From assembly GCA_003260075.1 (NCBI GenBank), contig QLIY01000310.1, positions 27,077-91,076 on the forward strand: 64,000 nt of DNA, written 5' to 3'. A program made the translations under genes and the position numbers. Shown piece by piece: positions 22,800-35,501 of this stretch; position 1 is the first letter of the stretch, and each line of letters starts with the position of its first letter. The stretch is from Phallusia mammillata. Lineage: Eukaryota > Chordata > Ascidiacea > Phlebobranchia > Ascidiidae. Under the pieces are notes generated by a model. That model was not told the origin of the DNA. It was given only the letters and a program-made list of their open reading frames with translations, and made no database searches.

Positions 22800-24298
22800 T
22801 TAGGCAAACGCACTATTATTGATCTGTTGTTGCCAATCCCATGACATAGAAGTCCTTTCCTCTGAGCTTTCGGGCATAGTGTGTCCGGCCTTCATTGATT
22901 CAGGGTGAAAAACTTTTGTCAGAAATGCATACACTGCAGTCTGGTATGCCGACGACACACACCATGTGTCATTGTGTGTACCACCCTGTATTTGCACAAT
23001 GGCTGACCTGGGATTATGAGCAGTTTCGTACAACATTCGAGACATGTTGGCCCCCACAATTTCGTCTTTGTCTCCAAAGATAAACAACATTGGGACATGG
23101 ACGTCTCTGACTTTGGACAAGGACTCAAACTTGTTTTTAAAACAGAAATGAGGCAGAAACCTGAGAAATGGAAAAATGGTTTGAAAAAGGTTTATAGCTG
23201 TATCTGGAATATTGGTAAAGGTATTCTCTACTATTACAGCAGCAATGCGCCCTTTGCTCCACTGAGAGCATGATGCTAGGTGTACAGCAACAGCTCCACC
23301 AAGGGAGTGACCAAAGAGGACAATTTTATTTTTGTTAATGTCCTGGCGTGTGTGTAGGTATTGAACTGCCGCTTCCCCATCAATATAAAGTCCAGATTCT
23401 GAAGGTGTCCCACTGCTTCTGCCAAAGCCACGATAGTCTAACATTAGAATATTCACTTCGCAAGTTTGGTAAAGAGGCAAGGCACTTGGTAGACCAGCAT
23501 TTCCTAAAAGTATACATACAATATATAGGTGATTTCAAGGTTTCTTAAAATGTATGTAAGTATAGTACATAGTTTATCAATTCATGCTTGACCATTTGTC
23601 TAATGACTGCAGCTATAAATTTTCCAAAACAGAACGCTTACATACATAAAAATTTAAAAATAGATCATTTACACAGAATATTACATAGTATTTCACTTTC
23701 ATTTGTGCACAGTTCCATGTTACTGAACAGTTATTAACACATTTAAAAAAAAAAACTAATTTGTAATTATCAATTTAAAAATCAAAAATACATGTTCTGT
23801 ACTCTGTAGATATATTCTACGAAGTTCTATCATACCTGCATTGCCATGAAAATAAATAATGGTTGGTGCTTCTTTGATGAGATCCTCACTTTGCTTGAGA
23901 AAAAACCCATGCAAGTCCTCTCCGTCTGCTGTCCTAATCAGGACTTCATCATATGGGTAAATAGCAGGAGGGGAACTGACATATATCCGGGCATTGTCTG
24001 GCATACCCGGGTGGTACAGTAACATATCTTGAGCTTGGTACAAAAGCCCCAAAAAGAATATCACAATAAATGTGAGCAGAATAATGCTTACAACTTTGGT
24101 TTCACCGCTATCTACTGTGATGTATATCAATATTAATGGTAGAAGCAGAAAAGGTGCAATTGTGGTTGTCTGACAAAAGTAGTGACCCAGAAGATTGCAA
24201 AACCATTTCATTTTGGGACTTTGAAGGCATGATGTTGATTTTGTAAGCCTTGTATATCCGCTATGTGAACGAGAAAGCAGAAAGTTGAAAAGTTTCAT
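22800..24298 (-). CDS. ABHD13: ABHD13-like membrane-anchored alpha/beta hydrolase
   Basis: There are two coding exons: 24298-23836 (463 nt) and 23503-22800 (704 nt), joined in frame at a GT/AG intron, giving 388 aa from the first ATG. A second Met 29 codons in (MKWFCNLLG) would give 359 aa, closer to vertebrate ABHD13 (337 aa). The N-terminal part has hydrophobic, membrane-spanning stretches (around residues 50-95). The hydrolase fold follows: the HGNAG oxyanion motif at the exon junction, the nucleophile elbow GHSLGG, an acidic residue in FGDKDE, and the catalytic His in GGTHNDTW. These match the Ser-Asp-His triad of the family. The physiological substrate of ABHD13 is not well known. The gene is divergent from VPS35. 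A 3' splice-like site TTTTGCAG ends at 24353, 54 bp upstream of the ATG. Strongly supported by domain order. Confidence 0.93.
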
Positions 24299-26474
24299 TT
24301 TTAGGTGTTTTTCGTCAAATCATTGTCAGCAAAGTTGTCCATAAAACTGCATCTGCAAAATGGGACATAGTAATTTCATGAATTTAGCTTTAAAGGAAAA
24401 TAAAGCTATATATATTCATGATACAAAACTTAAAAATCACAAAACAGTTTTGAAACACATAACTAACAAAAACATTTCGTTTGGTTCGGTACAAAAATAG
24501 GGCACTACAATGCTAATTTAGGTTGTTAAAAAACTTGACTGTGTGACTGTAAAACCAATAGGTTATAAAACGCTTTTTCTTTTTCAGAGGAAATATAGCA
24601 AACTTTTTCCTAACATTCTTTTCGTAAAAAACCCCCCCCCCTTTAGGTTGTTAAAAAACTTGACTGTGTGACTGTAAAACCAATAGGTTTTAGGACGCTT
24701 TTTCTTTTTTCCAGAGGAAATATAGCAAACTTTTTCCCTAACATTACTTTCTTAAAAACACTAAAACTCCAACATGTGGCGTATGAATAATTTCCCAATT
24801 CTGCTTCTGTTTTATTTTTACAACTTCTGTTTGTAAAAGTATAATATTAATATTTTAAATATTATGCTTCAAACGAAATTTGTGAGTCAAGATATATTTA
24901 AAATATGTTTCTGCAACAACTGAAAGTTAAATGCCTGTAACATTTGACAGAAACACAATTTACCGAAGGGCCCCCCCCCCCCAAATCGCAAATCTACGTT
25001 TTCGATACTTCACGCATGAGTGGCCAGAATGCAATCAACCATAACATAGAAATCAAGCAAAATTACAATAATATTCCCAAAATTTCTTAAAAAATGCTTC
25101 ACATATTGTTGTTTAATTTGTACTGCACGTAATTGCCTATTGCTTTCTTGACAAAACCAAGTATATTAAATAATGGCTCATCAACTATTCGACCACAGTT
25201 TGTTGTGATGCAGCCAAAGTGCGCTGCGCAAGTGTCTTTATTTTTGAGTAATTTTGACTTTGCAATTTGCATTCGTAAATCGTAATTCACCCCTAACGTA
25301 ATGCGTTGCTTTAAGTTGGGACTGAGAATTTGTTAGTGTTATTCTGTTTAGCTTTCTTTTTTTACCGACTTTTATTGTAAAAACTTTTATTGTATTTGTA
25401 AAAAAATTGATTTGGCATGTATATAGATAATTTTTATTCACCCACATTTCGTTTACGGCGTTTTATTAGTTAATGACAGTGTAACCCTTGATAGTAGGTA
25501 GTGCTTTACAATGTTTTGATAAATTCCCCCCCCCCTTTATTTTTACAACTTCTGTTTGTAAAAATATAATATTAATATTTTAAATATTATGCTTTAAATG
25601 AAATTTGTAAGTCAAGATATATTTAAAATATGTTCCTACAACAGCAGAAAGTTAAATGTCTATGACAAGAACCAATTTTTTAGACACAATTCCAGAACAA
25701 AATGCAAATCGCAAATCTACGTTTTCGATACTTCACGCATGAGTGGCCAGAAGGTAATCAACAATAACATAGAAATCAAGCAAAATTACAGTAACATTCC
25801 CATAATTTCTTTAAAATGCTTCACATATTGTTGCTTAATTTGTACTGCACGTAGTTGCCTGTTGCTTTCTTGACAAAACCAAGTATATTAAATAATAGCT
25901 CATCAACTGTTCGAATTCGAACACAGTTTGTTGTGGTGCAGCCAAAGTGCACTGCGCAAGGGTCTTTATTTTTGAGTAATTTTTGACTTTGGAATTTGCA
26001 TTCGTAAATCGTAATTCACCCCTAACTAACGTGATGTGTTGCTTTGAGTCGGGACTGAGAATTTGTTAGTGTTATTCTGTTTAGCTTTATTTTTTACGGA
26101 CTTTTATTTCAAAAACTTTGGTTTGACATATATAGAGATAATTTTTATTCACCCACATTTCGTTTACGGCGTTTCATTAGTTAGTGACAGTGTAACCCTT
26201 GATAGTAGGTAGTGCTTTACAATGCTTTGATAAATTAATGTTTCCACATTATTAGCACAAAAAGTACTTGACTTTAGTTTTCTGATTCAAGCAAATTGTT
26301 TTGCTGTTGTGTTGACAACTAGACCCAGCTGTCATCGTATTTGAAGGTTGTGCACTACATTTACTTGTCTTACTTAATCTAAGTAAAAACTGCTTTTTGA
26401 ATCGTTTTTAAATGGTTTTGCTCTCATCACAGGTTTTTGTAGATTATATTCTACAGAGATTGCCAGCATCAGAA

Positions 26475-26522
26475 ATGGGTGAAACTCCAGTTTCTAACTC
26501 AGAGGAGCAGGAGAGATTGCTG
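26475..26522 (+). repeat. Allelic copy of the start of VPS35 exon 1
   Basis: It encodes the first 16 residues ([16 protein letters not shown]) exactly as the main exon does, then stops at C10 (26523-26532). The upstream intron-like sequence and acceptor are also duplicated, with substitutions. It is read as the other haplotype, not a second exon. Confidence 0.85.
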
Positions 26523-26681
26523 CCCCCCCCCCAAATTGTTTTGCTGTTGTGTTGACAACTAGACCCAGCTGTCATCGTATATAGTGTGCCATTTAAAGGT
26601 TGTGCACTACATTTACCTGTCTTACTTAATCTAGGGAAAACTGCTTTTTGACTCGTTTTTAATTGATTTTGTTCTCATCAC

Positions 26682-26707
26682 AGGTTTTCATAGATTATAT
26701 TCTGCAG
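26682..26707 (+). promoter_or_regulatory. Candidate trans-splice or 5'-UTR acceptor upstream of VPS35
   Basis: Two 3' splice-like sites, TTCTCATCACAG (ending 26683) and TATTCTGCAG (ending 26707), precede the ATG at 26726. No coding exon is visible upstream. Both sites are preserved in the allelic copy. Either a cis-spliced 5'-UTR exon or a spliced leader could be joined here. Confidence 0.4.
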
Positions 26708-26725
26708 AAATTGCCAGCATCGGAA

Positions 26726-29700
26726 ATGGGTGAAACTCCAGTTTCTAACTCAGAGGAACAAGAAAGGTTGCTAGATGCAGCACTCCAAGTGGTGAAGATG
26801 GAGAGTTTTCATATGAAGCGAGAACTGGATAAAAGCAAATTGATGGATGGACTGAAACATGCCTCTGAACTGTTAAAGGAACTTCGTACTTCGGCGCTTA
26901 CTCCAAAAAACTATTATGAACTTTGTAAGTCAATATGGTTTGATTGGCAATTTTATATTTAAAAAAATGTTTTTGAATATGATTCAGTTTTGTAACCCCC
27001 CCCCCAAGCAAATTGATGGATGGACTGAAACATGCCTCTGAACTCTTAAAGGAACTTCGTACTTCGGCGCTTACTCCGAAAAACTATTATGAACTTTGTA
27101 AGTCAATATGGTTTAATTGGCAATTTTATATTAAAAAAAAAATTGAATATGATTCAGTTTTGTATAGGCAAATATGTTTCTATACTAGGGTAGATGCAGA
27201 AAAACGTGTTTAAAACTTAAATACATGAGTTTTTATGTTGTTTTTACTTAAACAGAATTTGAAACTGTAGACTGTTATTTGTCAGGAAATATACTTCATT
27301 TGATTAAATATTCCAGATAATCGTTACAATTCTTAGTGAAGACAAAAATTAATTCTTTTTTTTAAAGTTGATTGTTGTTTCTATGTGGTGTAGTCATGAT
27401 GTTGTACTTTTTAGATATGGCTGTTTGTGATGAGATGAGACATCTGCAGCTTTTCCTCACTGATGAGTTTCAGAAAGGAAGACATGTGTCTGATCTCTAT
27501 GAACTGGTCCAGTATGCTGGCAACATTATACCACGACTGTAAGCAAACTTTTAACATTCACATTGAAAACTGAATTTATTTTTGTCATGAAACTATAAGA
27601 GCTTATACCAGGGGTGTGCAACAGTTTTCGTCGGTGGGTCGTATAACCAAATCCAGACCTCAAGCGTAGGCGACATAACTTTTTTTCATGTGCACAATAA
27701 ATTTAAAATTCTTCCAAATGAATCCATAAATTTATTTTCTACAACATACAGAGTTTCAGTGCAACACTGGCTTTCACACAAAACAATTGTTTACTAGACA
27801 CAGAGAATTGTTACGTCACATTCGGTGAAATAGACGACTTGCTGTAACTGCTGCATGATCCACCGGTGGGAAAGCGCTGATTTAGCTTATATTTGCCCCC
27901 CCCCCAGCAACTTAGGAGATTTACCAAAAACTAGTGGAAAATTTTGCTTAATTTTCAGGAGAATTGCATTTTTATCTCAATCAGTGTGTTGGTGGGGGCC
28001 ACACTAAATAGCTTGGCGGGCTGGACTGTGGCCTGCAGGCCGTGTGTTGCACGCCCCTGGCTTAAACCATAACTTGTATATAAGTCACACATTTGATTGT
28101 TATTGATAACTTCGATGAAAAAAACAGCAAAAGTTAAAATGCTTGAAAAAATGTGATACCATGTACATATTTTCTGTCATTTTTTTAAGTAACCTATTTG
28201 CATATGTCCAGCCATACCAACAAATGCTGTTGTCATCATTAATGCAAAGTGATTGTTATGCATTACAACATCTTTACTGAACACTGACTCTCTATTTAAG
28301 TCTGTATCATTTTGCAAATTTAGCCAATTTCATTTCCCTTGTTTAAAAGGTATCTTTTGGTGACTGTTGGGGTGGTCTACATTAAGCTGAAACCTGGAGC
28401 CTGTGAGACAATTCTTAAAGATCTTGTTGAAATGTGTCGAGGTGTTCAACATCCATTGAGGGGACTCTTCCTACGTAACTATTTGTTACAGTGCACCAAA
28501 AATGTTCTGCCAGATGGAAAAATTGGTCAAACTCAAAAGTAAGGTTATGTGGGATGGTTGAAAAACAATTAGCTACTTTTAGCTGAGTTGATAACTTGGT
28601 ATATTGTCTGTAAAATGTTTTTCTAATGAGTTTTGTTTTTGAAAGGTGGTTTTAAATTAAACTGCTGTTTGGGGGTCCACACAGAAAAAATTGGGGATCA
28701 CTAGCTTCAACACAACAGTTGAAAGCAGTTGGGCACATAATGTTTTTTACATATTTGTATGTAAACTTTTATCACAATGCTTAAAATAAGTAAATAGGCT
28801 TGGTTGCAGCTTAAAAACTTTTCATACTATTTTGTTTTTAGTGATACTGAAGAAGCACCAGCCACGGTTCAATGTGCCATCGATTTTATTCTACTGAATT
28901 TCGCCGAAATGAATAAACTGTGGGTTCGAATGCAACATTTGGTAAGTTCATACAGCCGTTTGGTGTAATGTTCTATTTTGAGGCAATCTTATTATTGAAA
29001 TCTTTATTGACAAAAATGACATTCTACATGCAAAAATTCATTATTATGACTGTTATGAAGGCAAATCATTTAAAACTTTTGTTTTTTACAATACCAAACT
29101 ACATGTGTGGATTAGATCGCATTTGTTTAGCTGCTGTATTAGAAAGGTAAATGTCACTCACAGTTGAATAAAATTGTTTCTGTCTGCAGGGTCACAGCAG
29201 AGAACGCGAAAAGCGTGAACGGGAGCGTCAGGAACTAAGAATTTTAGTTGGAACAAATCTTGTCCGTTTGAGTCAATTGGATGGAGTTGATGTAAACAGC
29301 TACAGAAAGGTAAATCTGATTTGCTACTTTTTGAAATGTGTTGTAAGCTGACAGTTTTGTTTTTGTTGCTGCATTTCTGCATGAAAACAATTACTATAAT
29401 GCCCAGTAACTATTTCTTAAATATCCAAATTTTAACACAGACAAATTTGGTACTGCTTATACATAAGCTATTGCTGCCAGGCATAAAATCAAGTTTATAG
29501 ACCTCTTCTGGCAAATGTATTTTTATTCCGTTGTTTCGATGTCCTATACAGGTCCTGATGAAGGCAACTTGTATAGGACGTCCAAACATCGATATAAAAA
29601 TACATTTGCCAGAAAAGCTCTATAAACTTGGTAATAGTTAGTTGCATAAAATAGGTTTTAATTGTTTCTTCTGTACATTGTTTGTGACATGTTGTATGTG

Positions 29701-32700
29701 TAAAGATGCGTCTGGTAAAAAAACAAGGAATGCAAATAAATAAAAATAATATTTATAGATTGTTTTGAATGGGATTTTGGAGCAGGTTGTAAATTGCAAT
29801 GATCCGATTGCACAGGAATATCTGATGGAATGCATAATACAGGTTTGTGCAAAATATTTACTCAAACATTTCTTTCCACTTAGTGAACTAGTGTAGAATA
29901 ATTTTCCCACAAAATTAGCAAACAAACAGTTTTTTTCATTTTTCAATCAGGAAAGCGTGTGAAAGTTTGAAATTGGCGAACATTAAACTGTTAAGTGTTT
30001 CAACCACATTATTTATTAAAATAGCGAGAAAATATTAGTAAACTAGTAATGAATTTTTAACAATGGCAATATAGAAAATGTTACAAGAATGCAGGCTTGT
30101 CCCCCCCCCCGATTGCACAGGAATATCTGATGGAATGCATAATACAGGTTTGTGCAAAGTATTTACTCAAACATTTCTTTCCACTTAGTGAACTACTGTA
30201 GAAAAATGTCCCTAATTAACAGTTCAAACATTTGCAAACAAGCAGTTTTTTTTTAATTTTTTAATTAGGAAAGCATGTGAATTTTTAATAAGTTTAAAGT
30301 TAGTCAAGTTAAACTTTTAAGTGTTTCAAGCCACATTATTTATTAAAATAGCGAGAAAATATTAGAAAACTGGTATTGAATTTTTAACAATGGCAGCAGC
30401 GCTTATGGAAATATAGAAATGGCTACACGAATGCAGGCTTGTATTTTATTGTTAGAACTATTTTTAAAAAAAATGTGTATGTAGAAAATGTTCTTTACTC
30501 CAATTTAGGGTTGTATTTCTTGTAAGAATAATATTTCTATTTTTTACCTACTGGGTTTTGTAACTTTAGGTTTTTCCGGACGAGTTTCATCTTCAAACTT
30601 TGCGTAGTTTCCTTCATGCCTGCGCTGACCTGCACCCAAAAGTGAACGTGAAAAACACGATCACTGCCCTGATTGACAGGTGAAAAGTATTTTTGTCATT
30701 AGTTTCAAACAATATGCACAAGTTTATTAAGGTCTATGAAAATGTTGGTTATTTTTTAAAAACAAACTGGTAATGGTGCTTAAAATAAGTCAGACCAAAT
30801 TTTACTAATAAACTTACAAGTTATAAGTGATGTGGTCTATGTTACAGATTTTTAGGGTAAACAAATAATTCTGTTTTAAAGCATACTGATAAATATTTCT
30901 AATAAAATATGTTATCTAACAAAATTGACTGTAACACACAATATCTAATGTATTTTATTTCTCTTTTATGTGCTATCTATAAATTTAAACTTTTATATTT
31001 CCAGACTGGCACATTATGTGTCACGAGACGACGGTGAAGGAATCCCATCTGATATCATGTTGTTTGATATTTTCTCTGAACAAGTTAGAGCTATCATTAA
31101 GGTGAACATAAACAGTTTTTTGAGTGAGAATATACTTAACGTAGTAGTAACGGAAAAAAATGACCCTTTCACTTGGCATTGAAAAGGGTAAAAATATGTG
31201 TGATTACAAAAATGTAGTACTTGTATCTGCCACTTTGCACCAAATTTCCGGTAAGGTGAAAATACTGTTTCCCAGATGACCTAATCATAATTGCTTTGTT
31301 TGCAAAACACAGACGAGACCAGAAATGAAACTGGAAGACATAGTTTCCATGGAAACTGCACTTGTAAACCTTGCGTTTAAGTGTTATCCTGATCGCGTAG
31401 ATTACATGGATAAAGTGTTAGAATCTACAGTTGAAGTGTTTGGAAAGACCAACATACAATCGTAAGTACAACATATTCCTATTAAAACAGGTTTTGCAAT
31501 TTCCAAGTGTGGATTTTTTTAGTAAAACACTTGATGGGGGTAAAGAGCATGTGTGGCATGATTTTACAGCCCTATGGAGAGTGGACAAATAAATTGTGTT
31601 CTGCTGTGTTTATTTTTTTGACAAGTCATTTTTCTATATTGTGCATTGGTTAACCAAACTACACTTTTTAAAACATCTGCTAAATGTATGTTTAGGTATT
31701 GATAACTAACATGACATTTCAAAGCATCACATCTCAAAATGATATCATCTCAATGCTTGGGCTGGTATATCGTCTCCCTTGTGTCTGTTTTTGTTGACAA
31801 AACTAATACAAAGGATCTAATAAAGGGTTGACTGTTCAAAAAAGGGCTGAACTGTTATTTTTTTATTTCCAAAAATGGATTAAAGATTAAACAAAATATT
31901 TACCTGACAAGTGTTTAAATTTTTAACTTGAAAAAATCATTTCTCATAGTTTATTGGTAATAAACAAACCATTTGATTGGATTTGCTTACATTCTTTAGA
32001 GTGTTGAATGGATCAACTTTGTGCAAAGAGGTTTCAACCCTTCTTAGCGTTCCAATTGAAGCTTACAACAATGTTCTAACAGTTCTTAAACTACAGTAAG
32101 TTTGTTTTTTCTGAAAGCATTTTTCTAACTTTTTTACAAGACCTGTATAAATATTGACAAAAGTGCAACAAAAAATATGAAAGCTTATTTTGACATGTAA
32201 CCCTAATGTCAAATTGTTGAAGAACATGAAGACATTTAGATGTTAGTTTTATGTCAGAAAACTAGATTATACATCAAAAAGTCAAGATTTCCTGGCACTC
32301 TTGTTCACACTCCACCTACCAAACGTTCCTTTGCATCCTTTTTATTGCAGTAATATGATAAAACTTTTATGCAGGTATTTTGCACCGCTGTATGAATACT
32401 TGGATTATAATTCAAGACCCCCCCCCCAAAAGTCAAGATTTCCTGGCACTCTTGTTCACACTCCACCTACCAAACATTCTTTTGCATCCCTTTTATTGCA
32501 GCAATATGATAAAACTTTTTCACAGGTATTTTGCACCGCTGTATGAATACTTGGATTATAATTCAAGGAAAAGGATTGCGGTGAAAATCGTTACAAATGC
32601 CTTGGACTCTTCAACTGTAATACCAACTGCAGAACAGGTCAGTTTAATGTATTATACAGAGATTGCCCTTGTCTGTAAGATATTACCACCTTTATGCATT

Positions 32701-35402
32701 TAATCCCTAAAAACAAAGGAAAAAATTACCTACAGCAAGGCAGTAAGACTCACCAATCAACCAATGTACAATTAATCACATTTGATTTTGTTTTTTGATA
32801 AAGCAAGGAACTGTCAAACAATCCTTTTCATTTTCTGTTGATGAGTTGCATCCCAAACACACTTATATTATAAAAAGCATCAAGCCTATAAATCAGTGGT
32901 TCTCAAACTGTGGTACGCTTACCACTAGTGGTACGCCGGAACTTTTCAGGTAGTACGTGAGCAGCTTTCTGTGATACCTAATTTAAGTCTGATCTAAAAT
33001 TGCAAATCAACTGACCCAACTGATCAGCCCTGGTTTGGGCGAAACTCATGTCTTGTACAGTCTTTTGAAATTACGGAGAGAAAATGGCCCTATTTCTTGG
33101 TCTATCCATTCAAACAGGGTTTAGGAGGTGGCACGCAGTGCTAGAGAAAGTTGTCAGGTGGTACACGGTCCGTATAAGATTGAGAATCACTGATATAAAT
33201 GATAAGTTGCAGACAGTGCACACTGTTTCCGCCCCCCCCCCGCTTATATTGGGTTAGCGGCTACCATTAATATTTGCAAGTAATTTTACCCGGATTATTA
33301 TTAGTCCGAGAAAATAGCATTGGGTGCACTAATCTGCTGGAAAACATAAAATAATGGAAATTGCTCTCCAGAAGTCGATAAAAATAGTTTAGCTGGACGC
33401 AAGTCGCGCAACTTATATTCAATGGGCTACATTTGGCTTGTAGGCCAGAGGTTACATACGCCTGAGTGCAACAAACACATCTTTTCATTTTTGTTTTTTA
33501 GACTCACTCTCTGTTAATGTTAATTTCTCCACTTGTGCAAGAACAAGCAGATCAACCTGCAGATACTGATGAAGAGGATTTTATGGATGAACAGGGTTTA
33601 ATGGGAAGATTTATTCATCTTTTATCTTCTGATTCACCAGATCAGCATTACTTGGTAAATATGTTACTTCTTGTAGCTGGTTGCACTTAACCAGTAATGG
33701 AAAAACACTTCCAATTGTGGAGTTTTGTTATATTTTATGTAGAAAAATTGCATTTGTGAAATTAATGCAGACAGTTGTTGCTGTCATTTCAAATTGATTG
33801 CTTCTATTTAATAATAATTATGGGTCCCCTTCCCTGAAGGGGACACATATTCCCCCCCCCCCACCTTTATGCATTTAATCCCTAAAAACAAAGGAAAAAA
33901 TTACCTACAGGAAGGCAGTAAGACTCACCAATTAACCAATGTACAAGTTATCACATTTGTTTTTGTTTTTTGATAAAGCAAGAAACTGTCAAACAATCCT
34001 TTTCATTTTCTGTTTATGAGTTGCATCCCAAACACACTTATATTGAAAAAGCATCAAGCCTATAAATGATAAGTTGCAGACAGTGCACACTGTTTCCACT
34101 TATTAGGTCTTATCAATGCAGCTGGTGGGATGCTTATATTGGGTTAGCGGCTACCATTAATATTTGCAAGTAATTTTACTCGGATTATTATTAGTCCGAG
34201 AAAATAGCATTGGGTGCACTAGTCCGCTGGGAAACATAAAATAATGGAAATTGCTCGCAAGTAGTGCTTTTAAATAGTTTAGTGGACAACACTATAAACC
34301 CAAAAAATCGGCAAATCGTACAACCTATATTCAATGGGTCACATTTAACTTGCAGTCCAGGGGTTTCCCTGAGTATAACCGGGGTTCCCGCGGGTATGGA
34401 AAACCTGGAAAGGTTATGGAATTTAAATTTTGGGCCTGGAAAAGGCCTGGAAAAATTTTGAAAAAAGCCAACTTTTGCAAAAGTCCGAAAAAAGTATGGA
34501 ATTTGATGCCTGTTTTACCCTGAAAATGCCAGATAGAGATAGGAATTTCAAATTACGTAACGTTTGTACATTCGTTGCAAGTATGGTAAATGGGCTGCAT
34601 ATACCAAGTCCCTTTTTCTAGTTTTACTATGGGAATTGCTTGATTTTTTTTCGAATAAGGTTATGGAAATTTGGGATTTTTTTCTTGAAAAGTTTTGGAA
34701 AAGTCATGGAATTTATAAACAAAAATTGCGCGGGAACCCTGTATAACGTACAGTAGAACAATACGCAAAATATGTAANTAAGGTTATGGAAATTTGGGAT
34801 TTTTTTCTTGAAAAGTTTTGGAAAAGTCGTGGAATTTATAAACGAAAATTGCGCGGGAACCCTGTATGACAAACTCATTTTTGTTTTTTAGAGTCACTCT
34901 CTGTTAATGTTAATTTCTCCACTTGTGCAAGAACAAGCAGATCAACCTGCAGATACTGATGAGGAGGATTTTATGGATGAACAGGGATTAATGGGAAGAT
35001 TTATTCATCTTCTATCTTCCGATTCACCAGATCAGCATTACTTGGTAAATATGTTACTTCACGTAGCTGGTTGCATTTAACCAATAATGGAAAAACACTT
35101 TAAATGTAGAGTTGTTTTTTTTATGTAGAAAAAGTGCTATTGTGAAATAAATGCGGACAGTTGTTTAGTGATGGGACGAGTACCCGATACTCGGTATCGA
35201 TGGTATCGAACGATTTCAGTGGTATCGATACTCGTACTCGGTGTCGAAATATTTTGTCTCAGTTTTCAATACCAACGTGCGAGTACCGAATGCCGATTTA
35301 CACTATAAGAATACGGTCAACTTTATGCCAATATTTGTTTCGGACAGCACAAAATTGGAAAAAAGTTCCACCAGTTTACGTATATTTTTTTCGCTATCAT
35401 GT

Positions 35403-35501
<99 letters not shown>

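Larger units (their letters stand above)
24299..26725. promoter_or_regulatory. Divergent ABHD13/VPS35 intergenic region with allelic duplications
   Basis: This presumably holds both promoters, but no TATA box or initiator can be singled out. Three overlaps are laid end to end. About 24519-24631 repeats at 24642-24760 across C10 (24632-24641). About 24815-25520 repeats at 25536-26230 across C10 (25526-25535), with a smaller C12 gap at 24971-24982 inside the first copy. About 26284-26522 repeats at 26533-26768 across C10 (26523-26532). Real intergenic length on one haplotype is therefore much shorter than drawn. Confidence 0.6.
32686..35160. repeat. Large allelic duplication spanning VPS35 intron 11, exon 12 and intron 12
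   Basis: Sequence 32686-33851 recurs from 33863 to about 35160, beginning CCACCTTTATGCATTTAATC. Copy one has the MITE at 32894-33192. Copy two has the fold-back element at 34380-34740 and, further on, the MITE at 35166-35613. C10-11 runs lie at 33232-33241 and 33852-33862, and n at 34778. Exon 12 is complete in both (33502-33654 and 34892-35044), differing at the first codon (ACT Thr or AGT Ser). Confidence 0.88.

Noticed and set aside
33502..35044. Tandem duplication of VPS35 exon 12, mutually exclusive exons
   Set aside because: The flanking introns are duplicated as well, with filled and empty MITE sites and gap joiners between. Alleles explain this better than alternative splicing.
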